Positions 22,316 to 34,354 of a DNA stretch of 64,000 bases are shown here, in pieces. Position numbers and translations under genes: made by a program. Location of the stretch: NCBI GenBank assembly GCA_003439945.1, contig QVRM01002191.1:35108-99107 (forward strand), read 5' to 3'. The first letter of the stretch is position 1. Every line of letters begins with the position of its first letter. The DNA comes from Dermanyssus gallinae. Lineage: Eukaryota; Arthropoda; Arachnida; Mesostigmata; Dermanyssidae. Below the pieces are notes generated by a model that was given only the letters and a program-made list of their open reading frames with translations, was not told the origin of the DNA and made no database searches.

Positions 22316-22639
22316 GGCGTTACCAGCTGCGGGTATTGCCATCACCGCGCTTTTAGTTTGCTTCTGTTTCACTCTCTCTCATTAGATATATATATATATA
22401 TATATATATAGTGCTTTCCAAAGTAACCGACCATTATTGTGCAGGGTAACATGGCTCAAAGGTGAATGTTATGATATTAACGACTGTGTATGTAAGTTTT
22501 GTGGTGAGTGCAATATCTGTCGATATCATGTTTTAATATGTTCGGCATTAGACTCTTACTCGTTACAGGCGCGTGTGAACGAGATATTCTTATAATTTCG
22601 AAGTAAACCGAAGTATATATATATATATATATATTTGCG

Positions 22640-24235
22640 CTTAATAAGAATACGGCTACGCTCTTTTGGAATGAGTCGTCGTCAACCACCCTATCCAACA
22701 ATATAAGAGACAGACGCAACAAGAGATGCAGCCAGATTTCCTTTTTGCGTCCACGTCACCCTGTTATTTTATGGATTTTAGTCTATGTGAAGCTCTATTA
22801 GCGGGTACATCTCACACATGGCATAGAAACACATACAGTCAGCGCACCGAGTGCCAACTATCAAACAGCAATAAAACTAGCTAAAACGGCGTATCTTGAA
22901 GCCTGAGCCGCCTTCTCCACTGAGCAGCTTCAGTGTTGTCCAGTCATTCAATGTCAGCTGTGCTGTCGTTGCCACCACGCACATGCACACTCACACATGA
23001 GAGCGCTTGCAAACTCGCAGAACGAAGGCCAGCTTTGTAGCTGAACACCAACCCGGGCTCTACGTAGTCGTGCCCAATTTTCAGGAACCAGCCCAGTGAA
23101 GCCAACGAACTTCCGCGCGGGGCCTTAACATAAGCAGCGGAGGGCCTGCGCGGTAGCAATTTATCTTGTTCCATCTCAACATGGCCAACATATAGAAGAA
23201 CGGACAAACTGTCGGACGGCAGGTGGGGGCGATTTTTATGAGGCACGTGTGCAGCTCATCGGCCGTCGACAAGCTCTCATGCTTGGGCCTTGTTGACAGC
23301 AGGCCGGTAATTTCTTGCTCATCGTCCCTCACTTAGCCATCGGCGACCGGCGTTCAACCGACATACTACCACTACAACTACCACATTTACGCACCGCGCA
23401 TTGACAGCACTCTGCATAGCTGGCTCCTGTTGATACTTTTTTAGAGGAGTAACTGGAAAGTGCGTTTGCACACATAGACATCACTGCAGGGAACTCGTCT
23501 ACAAGAATGGGTAGTGTGTAGGGCTCCAGCCCACTAAAAACGTCGACTCTCTATCCCCAGCCGACCGGACTCTGCCTATGTCATTACTTAGAGCACAATC
23601 GAGGGAGGGGCGAGACTCTACTTATGGCTAGCTTCTTCTCTGTTAGCTTAGGGAGCGTGCATGGTATGGAAGGTTATTTCTCTCGGCGTTATCCTTGCCG
23701 TGTTGATGCTGTTGCTATTTTCGTTGTTGAAATGCTGGTGACGAAAAATCCCTTCAAAAGAATTACCTTGCTCTTGGCTACGGCTAAGGCAAGCCTCGCT
23801 ATCCGCATCCAGTGCACAACATCGGAGTTACTTTGTTTGCACGCCTCTAGCAGCTCCAGTGTCCGGGCCTGGACACTAAAAACAAGGTCCTAAGAGTATG
23901 AAATAAGGTCGGCTTTAAGCAAAGAATCTCCTAGCCGCAGTACGTCATCATTTGCTATGTTTCGCAACAGAGAAGGGGCGAGGGATAAGCATACAATTTT
24001 GTCGTACCGTGCAGTCTTATTAACATCCGTTTTTTGGGACTGGATCATCTATGTAAGTACTCGGAGATGACTCTTAGAATGGGCCATTTTTCTTGTATGG
24101 AGTATCTAGTATCATTATCAATCTTTTCCGTGTCTTCAAGAGTGGCTAAAAACTATTCATTGGCTAGAAAATCGAGCTAATAGATTGGGCAGTAGAAGGT
24201 GAAGTTTTTGAAAATTAAAACGAGGTCCCGACCTT
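22640..24235. other. No gene recognised
   Basis: No domain-like frame. It contains one copy of dispersed repeat R-c (23436-23575). Confidence 0.5.
23436..23575 (+). repeat. Dispersed repeat R-c, copy 1
   Basis: About 140 bases shared with 33000-33150 in the same orientation: TTTTTTAGAGGAGTAACTGG, GTTTGCACACA, GGTAGTGTG and CCACTAAAAAC occur in the same order, with small indels. Both copies begin with a T run, so on the minus strand they end in an A run as a retroposed sequence would. Confidence 0.65.
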
Positions 24236-24239
24236 TCGT

Positions 24240-24801
24240 TTAGCAGGGTACGAACCCAGACGGAGCATCTCTTTTGCCGCAGCGGCCACCGCTTCCGAAT
24301 ATTCCTTGATAAGCGGTCAATAATGGGGTACTGCGAAAACTGTCAAAAAAGGGGTGCGCAGAAATCGCTTCTTCAATGTCCTCGGGTGTTAAGTTCGCCC
24401 TCCTCATTAAGGCGGAACACCCGCGTATTATAATTTGGGGAGAATCGTCTTCTAGTTTTTCGAGGAAGAGTAGACTCTCCATGAGGCTTCTCTAGTTCTT
24501 CTCGTGAAAAACGCATGCCAAGAGGGGTATGCAGCTTTTTAAACGCAGCGTGGTGCTGCAGAGCCGCCGACACCTCGGGCGCAAGTGAGGAGGCATCGCT
24601 CCTGGATGCAGTCTCTTCTGGAGCGGTCAGTATTGGCCGTTTACCATTATTTAGGTGCGACGGGGCAGAGGCGTCTCTCTCTCCCATTTCGTGGCCCGAG
24701 TTAGCCTTGCACGCCGCCTTTAGAAGCTTCTGCAGGCCCGACGCAGTGCTTGGCGGGCGTTCTGATCCTATGAGCCTCGTCAACGACCTCCCGAAGCTCA
24801 T
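24240..24801 (-). CDS. Unassigned hypothetical protein ORF (two overlapping frames)
   Basis: A 142-residue frame (24801-24373) overlaps an 80-residue frame (24482-24240). The second frame has a natural, helix-rich composition (FLEKLEDDSPQIIIRG, LTPEDIEEAIS), while the end of the first is arginine-rich and less protein-like. One coding region with a frameshift near 24480, or two parts of one exon, would explain this. I do not recognise a domain. It could be a host exon, a relic of an unknown element ORF, or chance. Nothing in the flanks identifies a promoter. Confidence 0.3.
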
Positions 24802-26590
24802 TGTCTCCCTAAAATCTAACGGGAGGACGCAGCCGCAAAGGAGATGTTACTGAAAAGTATTCACATCAAACTGGATAAACCAGTGGTCGCAAAGAGAGTC
24901 TTTGACCAGTAGTACTCTTCCGCATGGAATTATCATCATCAATTTTGAATTGGCATGCTCTTTTACAGGCTATCTTTAACAATTTATTTCAAATTCATAT
25001 TTTATTAAAAAATACCTGTCGTTGTAGAACCTGCATCTGTGAAGTGTAACGACAATATTATACACATACAAACACACACACCTATATTGCTTTTTTTGCT
25101 CTATACCCATATCATAGGGTAATTTCATCTTAATATCACTTGTCCAAAAAAATAAGATAAGTCATCTAAGGGTTTGCTTAAAACGTCCTGTAAAAAGTTA
25201 AAAAGTTGGGGCTGCCGAAGCAGGAGCAAAAACATCCAATGTTAGCCACGTTGATCCGGAAGAAGTCGTACCCCTTGCCGTGCCCAGGAATCAAGGCCAG
25301 CAGCGGCTGTCAACTGCAATTTTAGTCATTTTAAGGCAATCCGATTTATATAATTTTTATATAATATATAATTTATATAATATAAAAGACTTTAAGAGAT
25401 CGGTGCCTAGCCGGATGCTAGTTTCTTGAAGCATAGCGTGGACTCCTCTGCTGCGACTGTAGTGCAACTGGTGAATTATCGTTAGCCCGTTATTTAGTGT
25501 GATTTTACGCTTTCACGCACGCCCACATAAAATGGCAAGACTAACTAGAGAGGTTACAACCACAGGAAAAATTTCATCAATTATTTAGCTAACCTTACGG
25601 CGGGGGTGTAGGCGTCGCCCGTGTGGTAATTCTGTAATGGCCACGGCAGATTTCTCCTATTTGCGTGCTCAATCTCTGCTAAGCAGATCCATTAGCGGCG
25701 TGCTCCTCGAAACCACAATTGTAAGAGATGGGTGAGTTTCCGCACGATTTGGAGAGGTGCACCGGGCAGCCTACGTTGCCTATTAGCTTAGAGATGCACC
25801 AGAATGCAGAACATTTCACTCGTTGACACCGTCGGCAGATCGACAATGTGATACATTGCGTGATGGCGCATGAGGATCACCACAGTTGCACCAGCTTTAG
25901 GTCCCAGATCTTGCGAGCATTATGAGCGGCCGCTTGCATTCCTCTAGCCCCGGTTATCAGGGGGTCGATTATTATAGGTTTGGTAACATTCGTTGTAGGG
26001 CATCTCCGATGTTATTTGAGGTTGTGCCTGCCCGCCATATTATACCCTATAATTACTTGGGTAAAATAACAATGGTCTAAATTGACGTACGCCTCCTTGG
26101 CGGGATGTCGCGCTTTACACAAGGTCGTTGCCCTTCGCGGGAGACCCTAACTTAAATCTTGTTCGGGTTGACTCTCAGCTTTACGGCATTGCTTTCGCAT
26201 TGCCTCGTAAGGGGGACCTCATTAATATAAATATGCAACAGCGGAAATGAAACCCTATGTGTCTCCTCCGGTCCCAAGGCGCACGCGAATGCACCACGAC
26301 ACCAAGCTCAATTCACACCTAGTGGGCGTTACGGTCCAGCAGGACGGAAGCCCGTTGCTGGCAGCTGAGAGGGCATGGGGAAGAGCAGATATCCTGCTCT
26401 TTTAAAATCCAGGTTCCTGCTGCTGACATTGGACGACTGAGATCCCATGGTTATTGGGAAGAGAACGGGCTCAGGGTGCGTCCTTTCTATGCTGACTACC
26501 GAGGCCGTAGGCAGGCAGGCGCTGAGGGCTTGCCGCCTGTAGGACCCGTCGGTATTGGGCACACCTCGCAATGCAATGACCAAACTACCT
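24802..26590. other. No gene recognised
   Basis: AT-rich with a near-palindromic TATAATTTATATAAT stretch at about 25345-25385. The final 300 bases may include the 3' end of an ORF1 or the leader of the following LINE, but no motif supports this. Confidence 0.5.
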
Positions 26591-26594
26591 GAGG

Positions 26595-29500
26595 ACGTTG
26601 AGCTATTGGAGGTATTCCCGTCTCTGTAGACTGGTGCCGCTTGACGACGTGTCCAACGGTTATACGAGTTTTGCAGGTCTACATGTGAATGCAAGGGACC
26701 TCCGTTCCGGGACGAGGTTCGACGAGCTCACGGCCCTTATGGACGGCTCACACGTTGATTGGGATGTTGTCGTAGCGGGAGAAACTTGGTTTGGGGAGGC
26801 CGACAAACTTCTTTACAATTTACAGGGCTACAATTCCATATCTGCCTGCAGACCTGGGGGTGGAGGAGGAGGCCTTACAATTTCTTCGCATTGTGCGCCC
26901 GACCTTATGGGTACCGCTGTGAAGTCTAGCGATGACGGCAATGTACAGGCCATAAGGCTACGTCTACGCCGCCCTGGCTTTGACGGCTATGTCGTCGGAG
27001 TATACTCTAATGACATACGATCGTCAAACACTCTTATGGAGATACTTGACGATATTCTGCCAGCGACTGGGGATTTGCCTTGTGTTCTTATGGGGGACAC
27101 GAACATTGACCTACTAGAAGGGGACCCTATCTCTGTTGAATATTGTACTGCTCTTGCCAGCAAGGGTTTTGAGTATGCAGTCAATATGATAACACGTCCA
27201 AACCTCAGGTCCAATGCTGTCTCTTTAGGCTCGTGCATTGATCACGTTTTTATTGCAAACTGTGAACGATATCTACAGATTACTCCTTTCGTTGTTGATA
27301 CGGTATTTTCCGATCACTGCCCAGTAGGAATCATGTTAGCGGGCAGCACGACACTATTGTCACAGTGTGTGGCAAAACCTGAGGCTTGCCCTGCCTACCG
27401 AAAGCTCAACGAGGAGGGCCTAGGGCGTTTTGAGGACGGTGTCTCCAGGGTGGACTGGTCCTAGTTCTTGCCTCAGATGACCCCAATGCGGCTTACGAAT
27501 CGTACAATAGGGAGCTTCGACATCTGTTCGACGAAAGTTTCCCGTTGAGGCAGCGTAGGGCTCCAAAGAAGGTAAATCGTGCTCCTTGGTTTGGCCATGA
27601 ACTGGCTGAGCTAAGACGTGTGGTTGACAGAGCACGTCGTCGGTGGCTTCACAAACGGACCGTAGATGACAGGGAGACGCTGCAGCGGTGGCAGGCAAAT
27701 TATAGGAAGAGGCTCCGAGAAAAAAGGGACGCCTACTTCGAGAAACAGTTTGTAGCTGTCAGTAATCGGCCTGCAAAACTGTGGGCGTCTCTTAATGAAG
27801 TTTGCGGCCGTGATAAAAGAAAGGCCACGATACCCAAGCGTCTGCTTGTCGACGGCCAAGAGCTTGAAGAGGCCCAGGAAGTAATAGACGCACTAAACGA
27901 GTTTTTCACCTCAATCGGTGCTAAAACCGCGGCTGGACTTTTCCAACGAGAGGCGGTAGACGACGCCATTTCTGGCATAGGGAGCTCCGAGCCCAATTCA
28001 TTTTCCTTTAGTTATATCACAGCTCAGGAGCTGCACTGCGCTGCAAAAAATGTGAAGTCGGATCTATTTGAAGCCAGGGGGAAACGTGCCTGGTCGATTA
28101 CAGTTGAATTTAATCGACGCATTATCAGGCCCTCTAGCTGCGATCTTCAACATGTCGATCAGGACCGGGGTGTTCCCAGAACGCCTAAAGACATCAGCGG
28201 TAATCCCGCTTTACAAAGGGAAGGGCGATAAGAACCAACCTGGAAACTATCGACCGATATCGCTGGTGTCATTCATATCTAAGGTCTTTGAGAGACTTAT
28301 TAAGAAGCAGCTCGAGGAATACCTAAATGCGACCAATTTTCTTTCTAAAAACCAATTTGGTTTCAGGGAGTCGCGATCAGCGGAGTTGGCTCAAAACCAT
28401 ATCTGGTGGGAAATAGTCAAAGCTGCTGAAGACGGGAAAATGTGTATCGGCGCATTCCTTGACGTAGCGAAGGCCTTTGACTGTCTTGACCACTCTATAT
28501 TTTTTAAGATGCTGCGAGAAATGGGTTGCGCACCAGGTGTAACTGCCTGGTTTAAATCGTACCTAGGCGGACGTAAGCAGTTTGTGTCGGTGGGGGGTTT
28601 GAGCTCCACCCCTGGGACTGTCTCGATTGGGACTCCCCAGGGGTCGGTTCTTGGCCCCTTTATCTTCATAATCTACATAAATTTCGTCTTGCGTGGCATT
28701 GAAAGGGATATAGAGTGTCGACCAGTGGTATATGCGGATGATACAACTCTGCTGTTCCGCATCTCACCTGCTCAGCTATCAAACGGTCAAGTTAATCTTA
28801 GGCATGTGGAAACCGGCATTGAAACGGCAATTTCATATTTTGAACGGTTTGGCCTTGTCGTGATTCCGACTAAGACGAAAGTCGTCTTGTTTCACACACC
28901 TCAGCGGGCATCGAGGCTGAAACTGGACACAGGTAAGATATCCCTTCAAGTGGGCGGTGCAGGTGTCCCTCTGAGTCGAGAAGTAAAATGTCTCGGTATC
29001 ACGCTTCATGAGAACATGAAATGGTCTCCCGCATTGTTCTGGTCCTTGTATACAGGGCGCTCCTGGAATCGATTCTCACCTACGGAATCACTATTTGGGG
29101 CGCAACCTACTCGGGAACCCTGCACTCGTTGCGAGTGATACAGAACAATGCGGTGCGAGCCATTACTGATCTGTCTCGTCGGGACGACGTGTCGCCATGG
29201 TACGGCAGACTCGGACTACTCAAACTCGATCAGCTGGCACGATTAAATTTAGCCGTGCTTGCCCATAAGGTGGTTAAAGGCAAACTCCCTTTAGGTTGCG
29301 AATTCAAATTTCAACTCACCCCCTTCAGGTCTCAGCGATATGAGGGCCAACTTAGGGTTCCCAGATGCAGGTTGACCTTAACGCAGCATTCTCTAGCCTG
29401 CATGCTGCCAAAAGTATGGAACGAGCTCTCGCAGGACCTCCGAAATACGGAGCGGGTCGGTGTTTTTAGAAGACGTGTAACAAAGGAACTAAATGCTGAA

Positions 29501-29715
29501 AACAATTGTTCTTAGTTTTAAAATCAGTAAAATGTCGACACTGTGCAAGATTAGATTATATAGGTTTGTGTGTGTATATAATATTGTGATTACACTTGAC
29601 AGATGCAGGTGATCCAACGATAGGTATTTTTAATGAAATATGACTTTGACATAAATTGTGACAGATTGCCTGTAAAAGAGCATGTCAATAAAACAACCTG
29701 ATGATGATGACTGAA
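26595..29715 (+). mobile_element. Jockey/CR1-like LINE (LINE-G), ORF1 not seen
   Basis: The endonuclease and RT are collinear with the 51-54 kb element and share the YADDTTLLFR signature. ORF1 is not found upstream, so the copy is probably 5'-truncated. The 3' end has AATAAAACAACC followed by a (TGA)4-type microsatellite tail at about 29699-29711. Confidence 0.85.
26598..29515 (+). pseudogene. LINE-G ORF2: endonuclease and reverse transcriptase
   Basis: The endonuclease frame (26598-27464) keeps all expected active-site residues: LHVNARD, GETW, GDTNID, SCIDHVF and SDHCP. The linker (27545-28070) is lysine/arginine rich. The RT (about 28070-29030) has NYRPISLVSF, NQFGFRESRSAELA, FLDVAKAFDCLDH, GTPQGSVLGP and VVYADDTTLL, all catalytic Asp present. 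The C-terminal domain (29021-29515) follows in another frame after HENMKW. Against the 51 kb copy about 30 residues are missing there. Breaks: a stop at 27464, a frame change near 28066 and an indel near 29030. Otherwise well preserved. Confidence 0.88.
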
Positions 29716-32700
29716 CCACCGCAACCGTTGCCGTCGTCAGAAACAGTAGTAGCCGCGGCATTGCCTCGGGCAGCTAAACCTGTTCTGACGGCATGCAGAC
29801 CACCAGCAACAAAGATGGTACCGACAAGCGAAACCACGTCCGCCTCCTTTTTATCTGCGCGCACGGTGCCGGTTGTATCCGTCCCTTCTCATCGTGGACG
29901 GCCGCTCTGTGCATTTGCTTATCTGCACATCATCTTTGTTGTGGGGGATGACGGGGGTGTCTAGGGGAAGTCTAGATCTCATTCTAATCTGGATTAATCT
30001 TCTCAAAGAATCCGAAATTATAATGTAATACATTTAATGTGCCGCGTCAGCTGTCTAGGTGCGTTAATAAAATAGCCAACTAGGCTCGAATATAGAACGC
30101 CTTGGAGCTAACATGCCGGCACTCAGGAACCCTGGGTCCGTAACCGGCAACCTTTGGCCTTAAGGGAAAACGTGTCTCAGTCGGCAAAACTGACGTCTAA
30201 TTGGGTCATATATAAGCCGGGAAAGAAGTAGTAAGTAGGGGTAAAAACTTTAGGCGGAGTAAGCGAATGGGTGAAGCAGAGAACTACCCGGCCCCTGGAG
30301 CTAGAAGAAGACGTGCGCGAAGACAACGCCTCCTGGTGGCATGGCTTTTAACAAAAAGTCGTTCGCATCTACACTTCCGTTGCGAGTAGATGCAATTCTC
30401 CTTGCCAGCAGGGCACTTCTATAAGCCTCCGCACCATGAAAGAAAACAAAATCTTGAGAAAAGCGTTTAGACAGAAGGTGGCCAGCTTAAAGCGAAGACT
30501 CTGCACAACAGCGAGAGAGCCTCCTTTTACACACATTCCTCAAGATCAAGAGCTAACTAAAGAGCGCTGTTACTACTGTAACTACGACTTATATAACTAC
30601 ACTCTCTACTTTTACTGCGCCGGCAAGTGTTACCCCTATAAGCAAAAGTGATCCAACACAAAGCCATACAAAAGCGAGGATAACTTTGGCAGAGATGGAG
30701 AGGAAAGCTGAAAGTGGAAATAGGGAAACCCAACAATACGGGGATAGTAAACGTAGCCACGACTGTGCAACTCACAGCTCATTTGCGCACTGCACATCCC
30801 TGGTTCACCTGATCTCACTTTTTCACTCTCTCTCTCTCTCTCTCCCTACAGCCTAGACCTCGACAGGCGGGCTGTCAGACAGTTAGGCAGTCTGCCCTAA
30901 TTATGGAAATAATCTACTGCCAACAATGCACTGCCACACTACCACTTTGCATATTGGCAGCACGAATGGCAACAACAACAACCACCACCACAACAATAAC
31001 AACAACAACGGTAGAATCAACAACAGCAGCATTCCCATCTCCAACAGAAAGATGGACCGCTGACCTAACTGGAACCTTCCCCGGCTCACCAGGCCGGTGG
31101 CAGATGGCAGACGTCCTGAAAGCGTGCAAGGTGTACGTAGGTCAGCTTGAAAAATTGCCTTATTGAATCTTTCTTTTGCCGCTGCTACCGACATCGCCGG
31201 CGGATCTCGGGAAACGTGTGGGCAGAGATTCGGGCCCACGTCAACGGCCCAAACACAAAAGCAGGTCAGGAAATCCTGGAGCCGGAGTCAGTCTCGTCTG
31301 TCTACTCGTAACGCAAGCAGGTTTATATAAGCGGATATTTCCTTCGAGCCGCAATGGGAACGCCCAACTCTAAAGGGGCGACGATTGCTTCGAGTTGATT
31401 TCATAGAGCTGTGTCACTGGCGACGGTAATATTATAGTTTTACTAGCGAATAGGTACAAACCAAAAAATAAGGCTCGAAAGCCAGTACGATTATACTTAT
31501 AATTAATATCATAGTCAGAGCGGCTGCTATCTATGCAACCGCTACAATCGACTCCAATATTCGAATATTGCAGCTACTACGTCCAGTTCTGTACGTTACT
31601 CTGATTGTTTTGCTACTGTGCTTGGAAAACAAAGGCTACTTGTTCTAGCAAGCCGGGGGACGGGAATAACAAGCAGTCTTAAAGATATTATCGCTAACTC
31701 ACAAAAGGAGCATTAATGCTGGTCTTTATTCTACGCCTTGTACTCTTGCCTAACGATAATGATAAATAGGTCTTAGAGGGCCACAACGGATACTGCTACT
31801 TGACGGTGCATAACGGACAACGATGCTTGACACACGACCGGATGCCTCTTTTAGGAGTAGTAGGATATAATCGAAAACCGATACAATGAGATATGGATTC
31901 GAGATTTAGTGCAGCTAGCCTTAGCTCAAAGGGAAAAGCCTCTCCCAGGTGGAGTCACATGGGTCTTTTAGTAGGACTTTAGCTGATCGACTCTCTAAGA
32001 GAACGGGGTACTTCTCGCAAACGACTGTGGTCGATTATTGACAGAAGCGCAGAGGGAATAACGAGCTAAACATATATCGTGTAAAAACTCCGCTTAGTAA
32101 CGGAACACCTTGGAGGTAATTTTTAAGCCGAGCGCTAAAGAGTTGTTGCCTAACAGTTGACCAGGTTATCTTTATAGAGTAACAGCATTTCAGTAAAGAC
32201 GAACAACAGGCGGGAAAATAAACTGTAGCAACTTAGGCTTTATCAACAAGACTTGCGCCGTACGGTGGCACGTTTTATATCACAGCCAAAGGCATTGCCG
32301 AATCGTGCACTCCTTGCGGGCGTTTGGTTAGACAAGAAGTTCAAGGTACGCAAAGTATTTCAGGAGATGCAAAAATGTATTATCGACAAGTAATGCGCGA
32401 TTCGTCGTATACATTGACAAAAGTGCGAAGATAAGCATTCAGTTGCTTTACCTCCCCATAAAGTGTTTCACGCATTTACAGCTGAGCCGGCTCGGGATAG
32501 ACCTAATTGGAAAATCGCCCTGGGAGCCCGGATAAGAGAAGGTTCAAATCTATTAGGAAACACAGCGAAGTTAATTGAAGTTTAACGTACATACTTCTAT
32601 TTGATGTGCTTGTACTCTCCGTCGAGCATATTAGAGCACACGATCATGGACACGATCGGATAATGTCTCAGAGTTTGCACAGACCCGCACAAACATGCTA

Positions 32701-33580
32701 TATTGGGAGCCCAAGTGAATTGCAATGCACTCGTGGATAACAAACTGTAACAAGCGTTGGCGAAAGCAGCGGTGCGCTTCAGAAATAAACCTTAGATCAT
32801 TTTACCGAAGAAATCGCTGGTTCCTAATGAACTGATAAATTATCAGGATTAGGTTTTCTGTTTCAGAGCAGTTGTTACAAACCACTCAGTAGTCTCCACA
32901 AACAGTCAATTTTCGAGGAAGAAGGTAAAGCCATCACAGAGTACAAAGTGCACCCAGCCGTACACCTTAAAAAGATTGAAAATGTATGGAAACCTAACTT
33001 TTTTTTTGAGGGACTAACTGGAAAATGCAGTTTGCACACACGGACACCACGGTAGAAAAGCTCAGCTGCAAATGTGGGCCGGTAGTGTGGGGCTCCAACC
33101 CACTAAAAACCAGTCATGTCCCCATCCCCGCACTCAACTGGAAACTGCGCAATACTTCAAGCAATTGAAGGGGGGTGAATAGTAGCGTCCTTATCTTAGC
33201 TGCTTTGGAGTGCCTCACGGGGTTTTGTCAAGTAAAAACGGTTCTTCTATTCTTTGGCGTGCATAATACGTTTGATTGTTCGAGCTATAAGATTCTAGTC
33301 ATTATTCAACTGTAACTTCAAAATGAAATAAAACCGTAAACATGTGCAACAGAAAAAAAAAGATTCCAGTCATCACGTAAATTCATAAGAAGGTGTGCCA
33401 GCTTCTTAAGACTGCCGTCACTTGCTGTGGTTATGTCCCTGCGTAATGGAGCCCACGCCACAGCAACATTGTGTGTTCCGGCATGTCCTCCGTTGTTCGT
33501 TCTCAGTGCTTGCAGAGTGGCGTATCTGCTTTTCCTATTTTAAAGAAACCTGGAAATGGAAACCTAACTACGTCGACTAT
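29716..33580. other. No gene recognised; microsatellites and repeat R-c
   Basis: A (CT)n tract lies at about 30825-30845 and an ACA/ACC-rich tract at about 30967-31025 that creates long compositional frames on both strands. Repeat R-c copy 2 lies at 33000-33150. The 31.4-32.9 kb interval has no open frame of note. Confidence 0.5.
33000..33150 (+). repeat. Dispersed repeat R-c, copy 2
   Basis: Partner of 23436-23575 in the same orientation; see there for the shared landmarks. Confidence 0.65.
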
Positions 33581-33609
33581 AAACATCTAGAGTCCAGTAG
33601 TTAAGTCAT

Positions 33610-33876
33610 GGTCCTTTCGATCACCCACCTCCTTAACGTATGCCTTCCTCCAGTGCGGAAAAAGAACTTGACGCAAAGAGAATGAAACGATGCCGCTCTT
33701 CAACGAAAAAAGCCCCCCTGAACAGAACATGCAAACTGCGGAAGGATTGCACTCACAAGCTCGTTTATAAGCTACTAACATCTACAATTGTACGTCGCTT
33801 AGAGTGTTACTGTAGGCATATACTACCCGATGAGCAGTACGGATATATTGCCGGAAGATTGCATCCGTCCGTTTAG
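33610..33876 (+). pseudogene. Small reverse-transcriptase fragment, RTE/Jockey-like
   Basis: The frame ends with HKLVYKLLTSTIVRRLECYC, ILPDEQYGYI and GRLHPSV. This matches the RT block usually written as YK(V/L)L..I...RL......I..Q(Y/F)GF..GR. Only about 50 residues are convincing and no catalytic motif is present. The exact clade cannot be settled. Confidence 0.5.
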
Positions 33877-34354
33877 TGAGGATGATTGTTCCTGTTCTCG
33901 GCCACGGGAAATATTGTTTTTTTTTAATAAACATTCACTGATTAAGTGTAAATCCCTACACTAAAAATGTGCTACAAATGACGGAAAAGGTTACTAATGA
34001 TTAGTTAAATTAACTAATCCACACAGAATCCTCATGCAGGTGTAGTTTAAGAAAAACGAGTGCCGCTTGGTAACAGCGGTCAAGAAGCGGAGTGCCAAGA
34101 AGCTGGAGTCCTTAATTGCCGTGTTTTGGATGACTTCCAAAACAGTGCGAAGTCATTTAGCCAAAAGCACCAAGGTGTCACGGCGAACAGTTAGCTCGAT
34201 GTAATGCTCACTGATGCTTTAGGATGTCCACGCAAAATTATAAATTCAGCGGTACTTTCCAAGAGCCACACACAAACACGTCTGCACAGTTCCAGGACAA
34301 TTCAACACTCAACTTTCTTCAACCTAACTAGTTTTTACTAGGTTTTTTTACTCA

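Noticed and set aside
22944..23332. Overlapping minus-strand frames of 100 and 83 residues
   Set aside because: Overlapping frames of similar length with no motif, and no support in the flanking sequence.
30901..31239. 112-residue leucine-rich minus frame resembling a membrane protein
   Set aside because: Produced by the ACA/ACC microsatellite at 30967-31025.
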